A stretch of 64,000 bases of DNA from Chitinophagaceae bacterium (GCA_947488765.1 CANLAE010000001.1:248001-312000), one strand, 5' to 3'. Counted from the stretch's first letter, positions 8,867 to 16,295 are shown. Numbers and translations are program-made. Notes: a model not told the origin generated them from the letters alone.

Positions 8867-8986
8867 ATGGGTAGAGGTGACAAGAAAACAGCAAAAGGCA
8901 AACGCTTTAAAGGTTCTTTTGGTAAAAGCAGACCACACAAAATTGCTATCGATAAAAAACCTGCAGCTGCTGTAAAAGCTTCTTAA
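8867..8986 (+). CDS. 30S ribosomal protein Thx
   Basis: A 39-residue basic protein that matches the small ribosomal protein Thx (bTHX), which fills a cavity at the top of the 30S head. The diagnostic start is MGRGDKKTAKGKRFKGSFGK followed by SRPHK. The tail IAIDKKPAAAVKAS is Ala/Lys-rich. The frame is easily missed because it is so short, but the motif match is nearly complete. It lies 91 bases after HU, with a TATTTTCG box (8827-8834) just before it that could be its promoter, and it is closed by its own terminator. Confidence 0.92.
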   Translation: MGRGDKKTAKGKRFKGSFGKSRPHKIAIDKKPAAAVKAS

Positions 8987-9015
8987 TAATTTAGAAGTAA
9001 TTATCAACTTTTTTA

Positions 9016-9046
9016 AATCCTGCTTTATAAAAAGCGGGATTTTTTA
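9016..9046 (+). terminator. Intrinsic terminator after Thx
   Basis: ATCCTGCTTT pairs with AAAGCGGGAT (one T-G pair) and is followed by six T on the plus strand. It lies 30 bases after the Thx stop codon and faces the convergent hydroxylase gene. Confidence 0.7.
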
Positions 9047-9071
9047 TGGGGTTTATATCTTGTAAAAAGCA

Positions 9072-9845
9072 CTATACTTTTTTTAAATTGTCTGTTCTGC
9101 TTTTTACTTCATCAAACTTAATATCATAGTCTTCCCGAATGGTTTTAAACCACCTGTCCCACCACAAAAAATATAACCCATAATTGCCCTTAAAGTATTG
9201 GTGGTGTTGATTATGATTTACACTTGTATTAATCCATTTACCAATTTTTGAAGTACTAAATCCCTTTGGATACAATTCCCAGCCCAAATGCCCGTATACA
9301 TTATACGCCATCATGATAAAGAAAAAGAAGAATAAATGCAAATTGCAAATTGGTATAATAAAAAGAAACAGAACAACTATACCAACTTCTATAACAGCTT
9401 CTAAAGGATGAAAAGCAAAAGCAGCCCACGGCGATGGATTGGTGCTTTTATGGTGTATCAAATGAAACCACTTAAACAATTTTGGGTGGTGCATTAAACG
9501 ATGGGTAAAATAGAAATAGGCATCATGTACAAGAAGCATTACGGGAAATGCAAACCAAAACCAAAGTATTCCATACTTGTCTATTTCATCATAAAACAAA
9601 GTATACTGTCGAACGGATGATTTCAATAAAAAATAAGGAACCGATGAAAAAATAAAAATGCTCAGTATGGAATAAAAAATTTCACGCTGATAATCTTTAT
9701 TTGCAGGCAATCGCAATTGAATTTTTTTAAAGGCAATTTTGCGTCTGCGAATGATGTACCAAATTAAGTATGCAATTCCTGCAATAATAAAATAACGCAG
9801 TCCTATCAACAACAATAGCTGATTCCATGTTTTAATCTGAGGCAT
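9072..9845 (-). CDS. Sterol desaturase / fatty acid hydroxylase family protein
   Basis: A 257-residue integral-membrane di-iron oxygenase of the fatty acid hydroxylase superfamily. It has hydrophobic segments near residues 10-30, 52-72, 92-112 and 150-185. The histidine clusters that bind iron are HDAYFYFTHRLMHH (about 105-118), FHLIHHKS (about 126-133) and NHNQHHQYF (about 212-220). The substrate cannot be read from sequence; lipid hydroxylation such as of sphingolipids, carotenoids or hopanoids is possible. It lies 13 bases downstream of the flavin reductase-like gene, so it is probably in an operon with it, and that neighbour might supply electrons. This last point is inference. Confidence 0.85.
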   Translation of the reverse strand: MPQIKTWNQLLLLIGLRYFIIAGIAYLIWYIIRRRKIAFKKIQLRLPANKDYQREIFYSILSIFIFSSVPYFLLKSSVRQYTLFYDEIDKYGILWFWFAFPVMLLVHDAYFYFTHRLMHHPKLFKWFHLIHHKSTNPSPWAAFAFHPLEAVIEVGIVVLFLFIIPICNLHLFFFFFIMMAYNVYGHLGWELYPKGFSTSKIGKWINTSVNHNQHHQYFKGNYGLYFLWWDRWFKTIREDYDIKFDEVKSRTDNLKKV

Positions 9846-9858
9846 ATCTAATCTTATT

Positions 9859-10749
9859 TTATAAAACTTCTCCTGCTAATAATACTTGCCAAGCGTCTTG
9901 CACTTTATGTTGCAACAACAACTCTTTGGCAAAAGTATGCAACTCCATTTCCATCTCAGTTGGATTAATTGAAAAATACTGCACAATATTTTTCAAACGT
10001 TGGTCTTCAAATGTATTGTCAACAATTGGTAAGGAATGCACGTTAGCCAATTGTGCCAAATTGTTACCCGTTAAAACTAAACTGTTTTTAATGCTTAATG
10101 GTAAAGCATCAATTCCAATACCAATTTTAGTATTCGGTTTTTCTACTTCAAACAAATTGGAAGCATCTACTTTGCAATACCAATCACCGCCTAATCTTGC
10201 GATTGTATTAAGTTTTGCTTGATCAATCATTGTCTGCGCTTCATTTAAAATACTTTCATCTACATGCATGCATAAAACTTCTGCAATCACCAATTGCCCT
10301 GCACCATTGCCTTCACCCAGGCTTTTTATTTCTATTACAGTGCATTCTAATTTTATTTTGGCTTCTTTTACCATTGGTGGCTTTATCATGTTCGCAGCTT
10401 CTTTTGTAAAGCCTGATTTGATAAACTCGTCAACCCCTTTTTCAAATTCACAACTGCTGAGGCTCATTTGTTGCACCATATCATAATCACAAATATTAAT
10501 TACCACTTCGGGTACTTCCATTACGTTTTGCAATGTATGTTTTGTGCTGCCGTCTCTTGCACGGCGTGAAGGTGAAAAAATAACAACAGGTGGATTGGTA
10601 GAAAACAAATTGAAGAATGAAAACGGGCTTAGGTTTACATTTCCATTACCGTCAATTGTTGATGCAAAGCAAATTGGTCTTGGCGCAATAGCATGTTGCA
10701 GCCAAACTTGCTTTTGTTGAATTGGAAGTTGATTTAGATGAATTAGCAT
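9859..10749 (-). CDS. Flavin reductase family protein (DIM6/NTAB-like)
   Basis: A 296-residue protein with an N-terminal FMN-binding split-barrel domain of the flavin reductase family (about residues 10-200). The segments PRPICFASTIDGNGNVNLSP, FSFFNLFSTNPPVVIFSP and KHTLQNVMEVPEVVINI are typical of this subgroup. The C-terminal third (from about residue 205) has no known domain I recognise. Members use NAD(P)H to reduce FMN or act as FMN-bound oxidoreductases of unknown substrate. It is followed closely by the di-iron hydroxylase gene. Its upstream side is occupied by repeat copies, so no promoter was identified. Confidence 0.85.
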   Translation of the reverse strand: MLIHLNQLPIQQKQVWLQHAIAPRPICFASTIDGNGNVNLSPFSFFNLFSTNPPVVIFSPSRRARDGSTKHTLQNVMEVPEVVINICDYDMVQQMSLSSCEFEKGVDEFIKSGFTKEAANMIKPPMVKEAKIKLECTVIEIKSLGEGNGAGQLVIAEVLCMHVDESILNEAQTMIDQAKLNTIARLGGDWYCKVDASNLFEVEKPNTKIGIGIDALPLSIKNSLVLTGNNLAQLANVHSLPIVDNTFEDQRLKNIVQYFSINPTEMEMELHTFAKELLLQHKVQDAWQVLLAGEVL

Positions 10750-10753
10750 AATT

Positions 10754-10815
10754 TTTTACCGCTGAGTCGCAGAGATCGGGGAGGTTTCGCAGAGTTTGAA
10801 ACATTTTACCTTTCT
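10754..10815 (+). repeat. Left repeat copy 1 of the GxxExxY bracket
   Basis: About 60 bases beginning TTTTACCGCTGAGTCGCAGA, with a core GATCGGGGAGGTTTCGCAGA and ending in ACCTTTCTC. It is nearly identical to the copy 118 bases to the right, and inversely related to the two copies on the other side of the GxxExxY gene. Confidence 0.85.
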
Positions 10816-10871
10816 CTGAAATTCATATTTTAAGCATTCTGTTTTTATAATTATTTTTTACGTTCTTTTGT

Positions 10872-10934
10872 TTTTACCGCTGAGTCGCAGAGATCGGGGA
10901 GGTTTCGCAGAGTTTGAAACCGTTTACCTTTCTC
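10872..10934 (+). repeat. Left repeat copy 2 of the GxxExxY bracket
   Basis: Second direct copy of the same ~60-base repeat, differing from the first by only a few bases. It overlaps the 3' end of the GxxExxY gene and supplies its last codons and stop. Confidence 0.85.
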
Positions 10935-11299
10935 CTAAAACCGTCTTTTAAAAGTGGTACATTAAAGTTGATTAAATACCCAAGTTTTTTATCAGCAATT
11001 TTTAAATAAGTAATTAATTGTGCTTCATGAATGGGATGCAATTCATCAACAGATTTTAATTCTAAAACAATTTCATTTTCAACCAAAATATCAATCACAT
11101 ACACCTTACCTAAATTTACGCCTTTGTAGTTCATTTCAATTGCACATTGCCCTAATGCAAAAATATTTCTCAACTCGAATTCCCTTAACAACGCTAACGA
11201 ATACGCCGACTCCAACAAACCAGGACCCAACTCCCGATGAACGGTAATACATGAGTCTAAAATAATTGCCCCGAGTTTATTTAAATTATCTCTATCCAT
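10874..11299 (-). CDS. GxxExxY protein (PD-(D/E)XK nuclease-like)
   Basis: A 141-residue protein of the GxxExxY family. The naming motif is GPGLLESAY near residue 26. A nuclease-like core follows with YVIDILVENEIVLELKS, matching the Asp...Glu-x-Lys active-site pattern of PD-(D/E)XK enzymes. The biochemical role of the family is not established to my knowledge. The usual end of the family is near RRKVNG; the last residues here (CETSPISATQR) are encoded by the adjoining repeat copy, so the native C-terminus may have been replaced. The gene is bracketed by two direct repeats on one side and two inverted copies on the other, and starts 16 bases before one of them. Confidence 0.85.
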   Translation of the reverse strand: MDRDNLNKLGAIILDSCITVHRELGPGLLESAYSLALLREFELRNIFALGQCAIEMNYKGVNLGKVYVIDILVENEIVLELKSVDELHPIHEAQLITYLKIADKKLGYLINFNVPLLKDGFRRKVNGFKLCETSPISATQR

Positions 11300-11314
11300 A
11301 TCTTTTTTAAATAA

Positions 11315-11357
11315 AAATTCTCTGCGTTAACTCCCCGTTCTCTCCGTCTCTTCGGCA
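11315..11357 (-). repeat. Right repeat copy 1 (inverted) of the GxxExxY bracket
   Basis: Contains CTCTGCGTTAACTCCCCGTT followed by CTCTCCGTCTCTTCGG. Read on the minus strand it resembles the left copies, with mismatches that are mostly A/T or G/C exchanges. Confidence 0.8.
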
Positions 11358-11407
11358 ACCCTCTTCTGTTAATTTCCTCACTATAACCAATCTTGAATAT
11401 AAATATT

Positions 11408-11453
11408 AAAATTCTCTGCGTTAACTCCCCGTTCTCTCCGTCTCTGCGGTGAA
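11408..11453 (-). repeat. Right repeat copy 2 (inverted) of the GxxExxY bracket
   Basis: Direct repeat of the previous copy about 94 bases further on, sharing the AAATTCTCTGCGTTAACTCC start and ending CTCTGCGGTGAAC. It lies just past the end of the FAH-family gene. Confidence 0.8.
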
Positions 11454-11479
11454 CAACTTTGCTCTCTGCAGCGAACTTC

Positions 11480-12484
11480 TTACTTCTTCCTCCCCAAAAT
11501 ACTAAACTCACTTTCTTCTTTTACAATGGTGTTTACCAATTTCCCCAAACAGGCAATTTCCATTTCTATTACATCACCTTCCTGTAACCATTGTTCCTGA
11601 TAATCCGGATTGTTCAATTTGCCTGTGCCATTCAGTTCTAAAAAACAACCCGTGCCTACAGTTCCACTGCCGATTACATCACCGGGATGTAAGTTTACGC
11701 CATAACTGGCACGTTCAATAATTTCAGCAAAAGTCCAATCCATGTCGCCCACATTTCCTTCGCTTACCTGAATACCATTTACCCAACATTTCATTGATAA
11801 ATTCCAAGCTTTCCCCTCATGATTTTCTTTGGGAGCAATTTCAAAATCAACAAGCTCATCCAATGTAACGAGGCAAGGACCAATTACTGTGCTGAAATCC
11901 TTTCCCTTAGCTGGTCCCAGGTTCAATAGCATTTCTTCCATTTGTAATTTTCGTGCACTCATATCGTTCATAATCATCAATCCGCCAATGTATGTATCGG
12001 CTTCAGAGGCAGGTATATTTCTGCCTTGTTTACAAATGACAATTGCTGCTTCCAATTCAAAATCTAATTTTTCAAAATGATCGGGCATACACAATATATC
12101 TCCTGGACCCTGAATACTATGATGGTTGGTAAAATAAAAAATCGGGTACTGGTCAAACTCCGGAATCATCTCTACTTTTCTGTTGCGCCTTGCTGCTGCA
12201 ACGTGTTGTCTGAATGCGTATCCGTCTCTGCAACTTGTAGGAAAAGGTATTGGAGCCAATAGTTGAATGATATTAATATCAATGCCTTTGTCTTTGGTAA
12301 TAATCCCTTTAATGATAGCATTGTTAACGCTTTTAGCGGTTTCAAACATATCATCCCAATAGTTCAAAAACATATTCATGTTTCCGGGTAAGTCAGGATG
12401 CAACGCATCGCAATCATATAAAAAATCATCTACTAAAAAGGCAAGTTGGTCGTGTCCATCACGTAAGTATGATACAAGCTTCAT
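11480..12484 (-). CDS. Fumarylacetoacetate hydrolase family protein
   Basis: A 334-residue member of the FAH fold, whose members hydrolyse C-C bonds or decarboxylate/isomerise keto acids during aromatic breakdown. Metal-binding and active-site segments visible are FYFTNHHSIQGPGD, HFEKLDFELEAAIVI (acidic metal ligands), GGLMIMNDMSARKLQ (Asp ligand), AKGKDFSTVIGPCLV and GDVIGSGTVGTGCFLEL. The length suits the mid-size FAH proteins of Bacteroidota, which often sit in tyrosine or homogentisate catabolism, but no pathway partner is present here, so the substrate is open. A TACTTTCG box 17 bases upstream is a plausible promoter. Confidence 0.87.
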   Translation of the reverse strand: MKLVSYLRDGHDQLAFLVDDFLYDCDALHPDLPGNMNMFLNYWDDMFETAKSVNNAIIKGIITKDKGIDINIIQLLAPIPFPTSCRDGYAFRQHVAAARRNRKVEMIPEFDQYPIFYFTNHHSIQGPGDILCMPDHFEKLDFELEAAIVICKQGRNIPASEADTYIGGLMIMNDMSARKLQMEEMLLNLGPAKGKDFSTVIGPCLVTLDELVDFEIAPKENHEGKAWNLSMKCWVNGIQVSEGNVGDMDWTFAEIIERASYGVNLHPGDVIGSGTVGTGCFLELNGTGKLNNPDYQEQWLQEGDVIEMEIACLGKLVNTIVKEESEFSILGRKK

Positions 12485-12500
12485 AATATTCTAATTTCAG

Positions 12501-12508
12501 CGAAAGTA
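12501..12508 (-). promoter_or_regulatory. Promoter -7 box (TAnnTTCG variant) for the FAH-family gene
   Basis: The minus strand reads TACTTTCG, one mismatch from TAnnTTTG, with about 16 bases between it and the start codon. The same variant is seen before 29520 and (as TATTTTCG) before Thx. Confidence 0.4.
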
Positions 12509-12597
12509 GAATATATAAGATTGAAAATAAAAGAAATGAAAACTATGTTTGGTTGTTACTTAATTAATTCCTCAACTATCGATAATCAGGAGTTATC

Positions 12598-13155
12598 CTA
12601 TTTTAAGTGCAACAATCCAAGCTCAGGATGCTTTCCCTGAATGGTTGAAAAAAAATGTATGATATGCTGAAGGTCTTTTTCTATATTTTCAGTTGTATAA
12701 AATGGCTCAGAGATAATGGTTGTCTTGCGTTTGTAATCTAAGCCCACCATTACGATTGGCACTTTTGCTTGCTTGGCTATATAATAAAATCCTGTTTTTA
12801 ATTTTTCTACTCTTTTTCTTGTTCCCTCGGGAGATAATGCTAAACGAAAGTTGGTATTGTTGTTAAAATAATTAACCACCTGATCTACTAAATTATGCTT
12901 GGAAGATCGTTCTACCGGAATACCGCCAAACCAACGGAAAAAGAAACCAAATGGTGGTTTAAATAATTCGGCTTTACCCAAAAATTTTGTTCTTTCAATT
13001 CTCATCACACTTCTGTAAGCCACACTAATTAAAAAATCAGAGCTACTGGTATGAGGTGCAACAACGATAATACATTTGGGTAAAGAAACAGGAAAAGTAA
13101 TCTTTGTATTCCACCCCCTTATTTTTAAAAACAATATCCAAAACCATCTAAACAT
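12598..13155 (-). CDS. 1-acyl-sn-glycerol-3-phosphate acyltransferase family protein
   Basis: A 185-residue PlsC-type acyltransferase for membrane phospholipid or related acylation. The HX4D catalytic motif is APHTSSSDFL at about residue 34. The substrate-binding blocks are FFRWFGGIPVERSS and LALSPEGTRKRVEKL (about 108-122). The N-terminus MFRWFWILFLKIRGW may act as a membrane anchor. It is shorter than the 240-residue E. coli PlsC, but this compact form is common in Bacteroidota. The neighbours give no clue to its acceptor. Confidence 0.87.
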   Translation of the reverse strand: MFRWFWILFLKIRGWNTKITFPVSLPKCIIVVAPHTSSSDFLISVAYRSVMRIERTKFLGKAELFKPPFGFFFRWFGGIPVERSSKHNLVDQVVNYFNNNTNFRLALSPEGTRKRVEKLKTGFYYIAKQAKVPIVMVGLDYKRKTTIISEPFYTTENIEKDLQHIIHFFSTIQGKHPELGLLHLK

Positions 13156-13215
13156 TTCAAATCTTTACATAAAGGTAATCTGAAAGAACTTGTTTCGATA
13201 CAAAGAAATTGAAAT

Positions 13216-14763
13216 TTATTTTCGCTTACTCTGTTGGTATTTGTTATAAATAATTGTACCCATTGGTTGTTGGTTTACTTTGCTTTCTACCCACGAAATG
13301 ATATCGAGATAAGCAAATGCCCTTGTTTCAAATCTGTTTTTTTCTAGGTGTTTGATATTGTACAACAACTGCTCAAATTCGGGTTTTAACTTTTTAGGAG
13401 AAACGTGAAACGAACGGCGTAAAAACTTAAACATTTCTTCCTCAACCACGGTTAAGTTTTTCATTTTTGCCATGAAACGATACACCGATTTAATTAAAGA
13501 TTCCATGATATCAAAATTGCCCAGTTCATAATGTGCCATCATATGAAGCAAGCGGGCATAGCATTGTAAGTCTATTCGTAAATCGAGCGGACCGTTGATG
13601 ATTTTTTGCAGATAATCGATAGAGGTTCCATAATTACCATTGCCAAAATGCAAGGTGGCAAATTTGTAGTTGAAAACCAATATCCGGTGTACATCTACAA
13701 ACAATTCATATTCCTTTAGCTTTTTTTCTATCACCGGAATCAGGGCAACGCCTTCTTTAAAAGTTCCCTGCATCAGATGTTGGTTAATTTTTGCGCTATT
13801 GATGTATATAGAAGTATGGGTTTTAAAATTATCGTATTGCTGAGATACGGGAGTTTTTTCAAAGAGTTCAAACTCCTTCAAAACTCCTTCAAACTGATGA
13901 AAATTGCGAAGGTCAAAATGTGCATTCAACAAAGCGTGAACGCCTTTAATATAATGCCCTGTTTCTACCGAAACCATATTGGGTTGATCTCGGAACAAAT
14001 CCACCCACTTTTTACTGTAACGATAATACATTAAAAAATCCTGACGGATAAATGCATACCAACAATAGCTTTGGTACAAATACAGTTTTTCATAAAAACC
14101 GCTGATTGCATTAACATCAACAGGAAGTTGGGTTTTAAAATAGGCTTTGATATCCGTTTCATCATGCTCATTTCTTGCATGCCCATTTATTAAATACCAT
14201 CTGTACAACAACAACGCAAGATTAGACAATTTTGTAACCCTGTATATATGATCGCTAACCACCATAGCCTCTTCTGCCAATAACTCTGTTTTATCTGTTG
14301 TCGTTCGGGTAATGTGCAGTGTTTCAATTTTTTTCTCCAGAGAAATTGCCTGTACCAAAAAATTAAATTTTTGATTGGCTCTTGCCAATTCTTTAGCTCG
14401 ATCTAATATTCTAAGGGCTTGAATTTTTAATCCTTTGTTGTACAAAAGCCTTGCATTATCTAGGTGTTCACTCAGTTGTAAGTCAATGTTTTCGGTAGTT
14501 TTCAGCAAACGCAAACTTGCAAGCAATTGTTTGTATAAATGAGATTTTAAATTGGCAAGCTGAGGCTTTGTAACAAAAGGAAGTTTTTTCATCAACAGCA
14601 CTTCATCATATTCGGGTAGTTTGTCCATTGCATCAAATAGCTGCACAATTTTCAAATCTTCTTTTGCAGAACTTCTGTTGATATAAAGCTTAAAATGTCG
14701 CTTTTCAGCCTTTTCTAAAGATTGAATTAGTTGAAATAATATGTCGGTAAACCGGTTGGACAT
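13216..14763 (-). CDS. Hypothetical helical-repeat (TPR-like) protein
   Basis: A 515-residue protein I cannot name. It has no signal peptide and no membrane segment. The sequence is almost wholly helical with regularly spaced pairs such as NARLLYNKGLKIQALRILDR, EHDETDIKAYFKTQL and CYARLLHMMAHYELGNFDIM, which suggests a tetratricopeptide-like alpha solenoid over most of its length. The opening MSNRFTDILFQLIQSLEKAE recurs, as I recall, in uncharacterised Chitinophagaceae proteins. It is a single gene; the duplicated element at 14825-15057 lies just upstream and could contain its promoter. A scaffolding role is a guess from fold type only. Confidence 0.7.
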   Translation of the reverse strand: MSNRFTDILFQLIQSLEKAEKRHFKLYINRSSAKEDLKIVQLFDAMDKLPEYDEVLLMKKLPFVTKPQLANLKSHLYKQLLASLRLLKTTENIDLQLSEHLDNARLLYNKGLKIQALRILDRAKELARANQKFNFLVQAISLEKKIETLHITRTTTDKTELLAEEAMVVSDHIYRVTKLSNLALLLYRWYLINGHARNEHDETDIKAYFKTQLPVDVNAISGFYEKLYLYQSYCWYAFIRQDFLMYYRYSKKWVDLFRDQPNMVSVETGHYIKGVHALLNAHFDLRNFHQFEGVLKEFELFEKTPVSQQYDNFKTHTSIYINSAKINQHLMQGTFKEGVALIPVIEKKLKEYELFVDVHRILVFNYKFATLHFGNGNYGTSIDYLQKIINGPLDLRIDLQCYARLLHMMAHYELGNFDIMESLIKSVYRFMAKMKNLTVVEEEMFKFLRRSFHVSPKKLKPEFEQLLYNIKHLEKNRFETRAFAYLDIISWVESKVNQQPMGTIIYNKYQQSKRK

Positions 14764-14824
14764 AATAACATTTTTTAGCTAAAAACCAATGGCAGTATGC
14801 CTTTCAGAAAAAACAATTCATTTT

Positions 14825-15057
14825 GGCATGATAAAAATAAGCATAACTTATTTTGTATACGGATAAACACAAATCTATTTTTACTCTGTAATTAAGCCGT
14901 TAGTAGGCAAGCAACCGTTAGAATTTTTGGCAGTTAGCAAAGGAAAGAGGCTAAATCGGAACGCTAAATTAATTGCAAATAACTCAGCGTTATATTTTTT
15001 TCATATGGCAAGCAATCGTTAGAGGCTGTTCCGTTTCCACGGAGGAGCCATTTTTTT
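14825..15057 (+). repeat. Duplicated element, copy 1
   Basis: A roughly 230-base unit whose two ends closely match copy 2 at 15251-15450, while the middle is diverged. It begins at a GATGATAAAAA-like sequence and contains TAATTAAGCCG. It ends in GGCAAGCAATCGTTAGAGGC, then an 11-bp GC-rich hairpin (15024-15049) and a run of seven T. The element might be a small RNA gene on the plus strand, or a promoter and leader on the minus strand. Confidence 0.75.
15024..15057 (+). terminator. Terminator-like hairpin in element copy 1
   Basis: GGCTGTTCCGT pairs with ACGGAGGAGCC around TTCC with two internal mismatches, and a T-run follows. The form is that of an intrinsic terminator, but no plus-strand gene was found upstream of it. 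Confidence 0.5.
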
Positions 15058-15135
15058 GGCGCTGCAATATAGGATGATTTGATTTTAAAAAAATAATTTT
15101 TTAGGGTTACATTTTTGAAAATGGTGTAAATATTA

Positions 15136-15255
15136 CTAGATACTACCATTATTTACACAATAATTACCCGCATTTTTAGCCTTGGAGATAATATCATTTA
15201 CAGAATAAACTCCAATAGCAGCAAGGGTTACAGCACCATAAATTTTTTTTGGGAT
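15136..15255 (-). pseudogene. Decayed small peptide gene (NVEALA- or bacteriocin-like look)
   Basis: The minus strand has an open frame reading PKKIYGAVTLAAIGVYSV, then NDIISKAKNAGNYCVNNGSI and a stop. A lysine-rich start, a hydrophobic stretch and a polar end with one Cys recall the small secreted or ribosomally made peptides of Bacteroidota. There is no start codon: the expected ATG is ATC here, while the duplicated copy at 14827-14829 has ATG at the same place but stops after three codons. The resemblance to a named family is weak and the call is tentative. Confidence 0.3.
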
Positions 15256-15450
15256 GATAAAAACAAGCAGAAGTTGTTTTGTACAAACACAAATCCAAAG
15301 CTATTTTTACTTTGTAATTAAGCCGATAGTAGTTAAGATTTGAGGAAAATAAAGAGCACAATTAATTACCAACAACACCGCATTATATTTTTTTCATATG
15401 GCAAGCAATCGTTAGAGGCTGCTCCGTTTCTACGGAGGAGCCCTTTTTTT
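15251..15450 (+). repeat. Duplicated element, copy 2
   Basis: Second copy of the 14825-15057 unit, 200 bases long, in the same orientation. The best-conserved parts are CTATTTTTACTTTGTAATTA near the middle and the 3' block from TTATATTTTTTTCATATGGC through the hairpin and T-run. Apart from these two elements and the decayed peptide, the 14764-15584 gap shows no gene. Confidence 0.75.
15417..15450 (+). terminator. Terminator-like hairpin in element copy 2
   Basis: GGCTGCTCCGT pairs with ACGGAGGAGCC around TTCT with one mismatch, followed by CTTTTTTT. It precedes the promoter of the acetyltransferase gene. Confidence 0.55.
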
Positions 15451-15584
15451 ATACAAAAGTTGCCGCTTCTGCAAGAATTTTTTTAGTTTATTTTTATTTT
15501 TTCTTCTCTTGCAACACACAAGTTGATTACAAAAGATTTTTATTCTTCGTTTGATGCTAGAGTTATTTTTATAACAAAACATCA

Positions 15585-15615
15585 TTTGTTGATTTATAAA
15601 AAATTGATACATTTG
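15585..15615 (+). promoter_or_regulatory. Promoter of the GNAT gene
   Basis: TTTG at 15585-15588, a 19-base spacer and an exact TACATTTG at 15608-15615. The surrounding 35 bases are repeated before the next gene at 16201. Confidence 0.65.
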
Positions 15616-15662
15616 AAAATACACCTCTAAAATCTGAACATACACAAAAAAGCAAATTGAAA

Positions 15663-16190
15663 ATGAACTTTCAAATACAAAACAGCAATATTGACGACAT
15701 AGACGAAATTTTCCGTTTATACAAAATCGCTACCGATTTTCAAAAGACAAGATTTACCAATCATTGGCCAGAGTTTGACAGAAAACTTATTGAAATGGAA
15801 ATTTCAGAAAATAGACAATGGAAAATAGTTGTTGATGGAAAAATTGCTTGTGTTTGGGCAACCACTTTTGATGACCCTCAAATTTGGGAAGAAAGAAACG
15901 AAGACCCATCTGTTTACATTCACCGAATTGCAACAAACCCTGATTTTCGCGGCCAAAACTTAGTTGTACAAATTGTAAAATGGGTGAAAATTTTTGCCAT
16001 AGAAAATCAAAAACAATTTGTTAGAATGGACACCGTTGGCGACAATCCCGGACTAATTAATCATTACACAAAATGTGGTTTTGACTTTTTGGGATTATTG
16101 AAACTTAAACATACAGAAGGATTACCTGCACATTATCACAATGCAACAGTAAGTTTATTCCAATTGGCAGTGATTAGCGGCACAATATAA
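15663..16190 (+). CDS. GNAT family N-acetyltransferase
   Basis: A 175-residue acetyl-CoA-dependent acyltransferase. Acetyl-CoA motif A is IHRIATNPDFRGQNLVVQIV (about residues 88-107), where RGQNLV replaces the usual R/QxxGxG/A loop. Motif B follows in VGDNPGLINHYTKCGFDFLG. The substrate is unknown. A TTG at 15657 could add two residues; the ATG is preferred. The gene carries its own promoter and has no close partner on the same transcript, and it sits in an accessory region rich in repeats, so recent acquisition is plausible. Confidence 0.85.
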   Translation: MNFQIQNSNIDDIDEIFRLYKIATDFQKTRFTNHWPEFDRKLIEMEISENRQWKIVVDGKIACVWATTFDDPQIWEERNEDPSVYIHRIATNPDFRGQNLVVQIVKWVKIFAIENQKQFVRMDTVGDNPGLINHYTKCGFDFLGLLKLKHTEGLPAHYHNATVSLFQLAVISGTI

Positions 16191-16200
16191 ATGTATATTT

Positions 16201-16229
16201 TTTGATTTATTATAAAGTTGATACATTTG
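16201..16229 (+). promoter_or_regulatory. Promoter of the 16296 gene, within a direct repeat
   Basis: TTTG at 16201-16204, 17 bases, then TACATTTG at 16222-16229. Its flanks repeat those of the GNAT promoter, sharing GTTGATACATTTGAAAATAC. A transcript from here would begin near 16236. Confidence 0.6.
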
Positions 16230-16235
16230 AAAATA

Positions 16236-16250
16236 CGCTACCGAGTAGCG
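16236..16250. repeat. CGCTAC hairpin (first module of the dispersed repeat)
   Basis: CGCTAC-CGA-GTAGCG, a six-base-pair stem with a three-base loop. The same module occurs at 38814-38828. Confidence 0.6.
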
Positions 16251-16295
16251 CATGTATACAAGTTAGCAGATATTTTCAAACCTCATAATAGACAA

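Noticed and set aside
11281-11511. Minus-strand open frame of 76 residues
   Set aside because: It runs through the right repeat copies and its sequence is the translated repeat; it also overlaps the FAH gene end.
14964-15149. Minus-strand open frame of 61 residues
   Set aside because: It covers one copy of the duplicated element, with low-complexity Lys/Asn/Tyr-rich content and no conservation in the other copy.
15430-15645. Minus-strand open frame of 71 residues
   Set aside because: Lys/Asn-rich product of AT-rich sequence that overlaps a T-run and the GNAT promoter; no motif.
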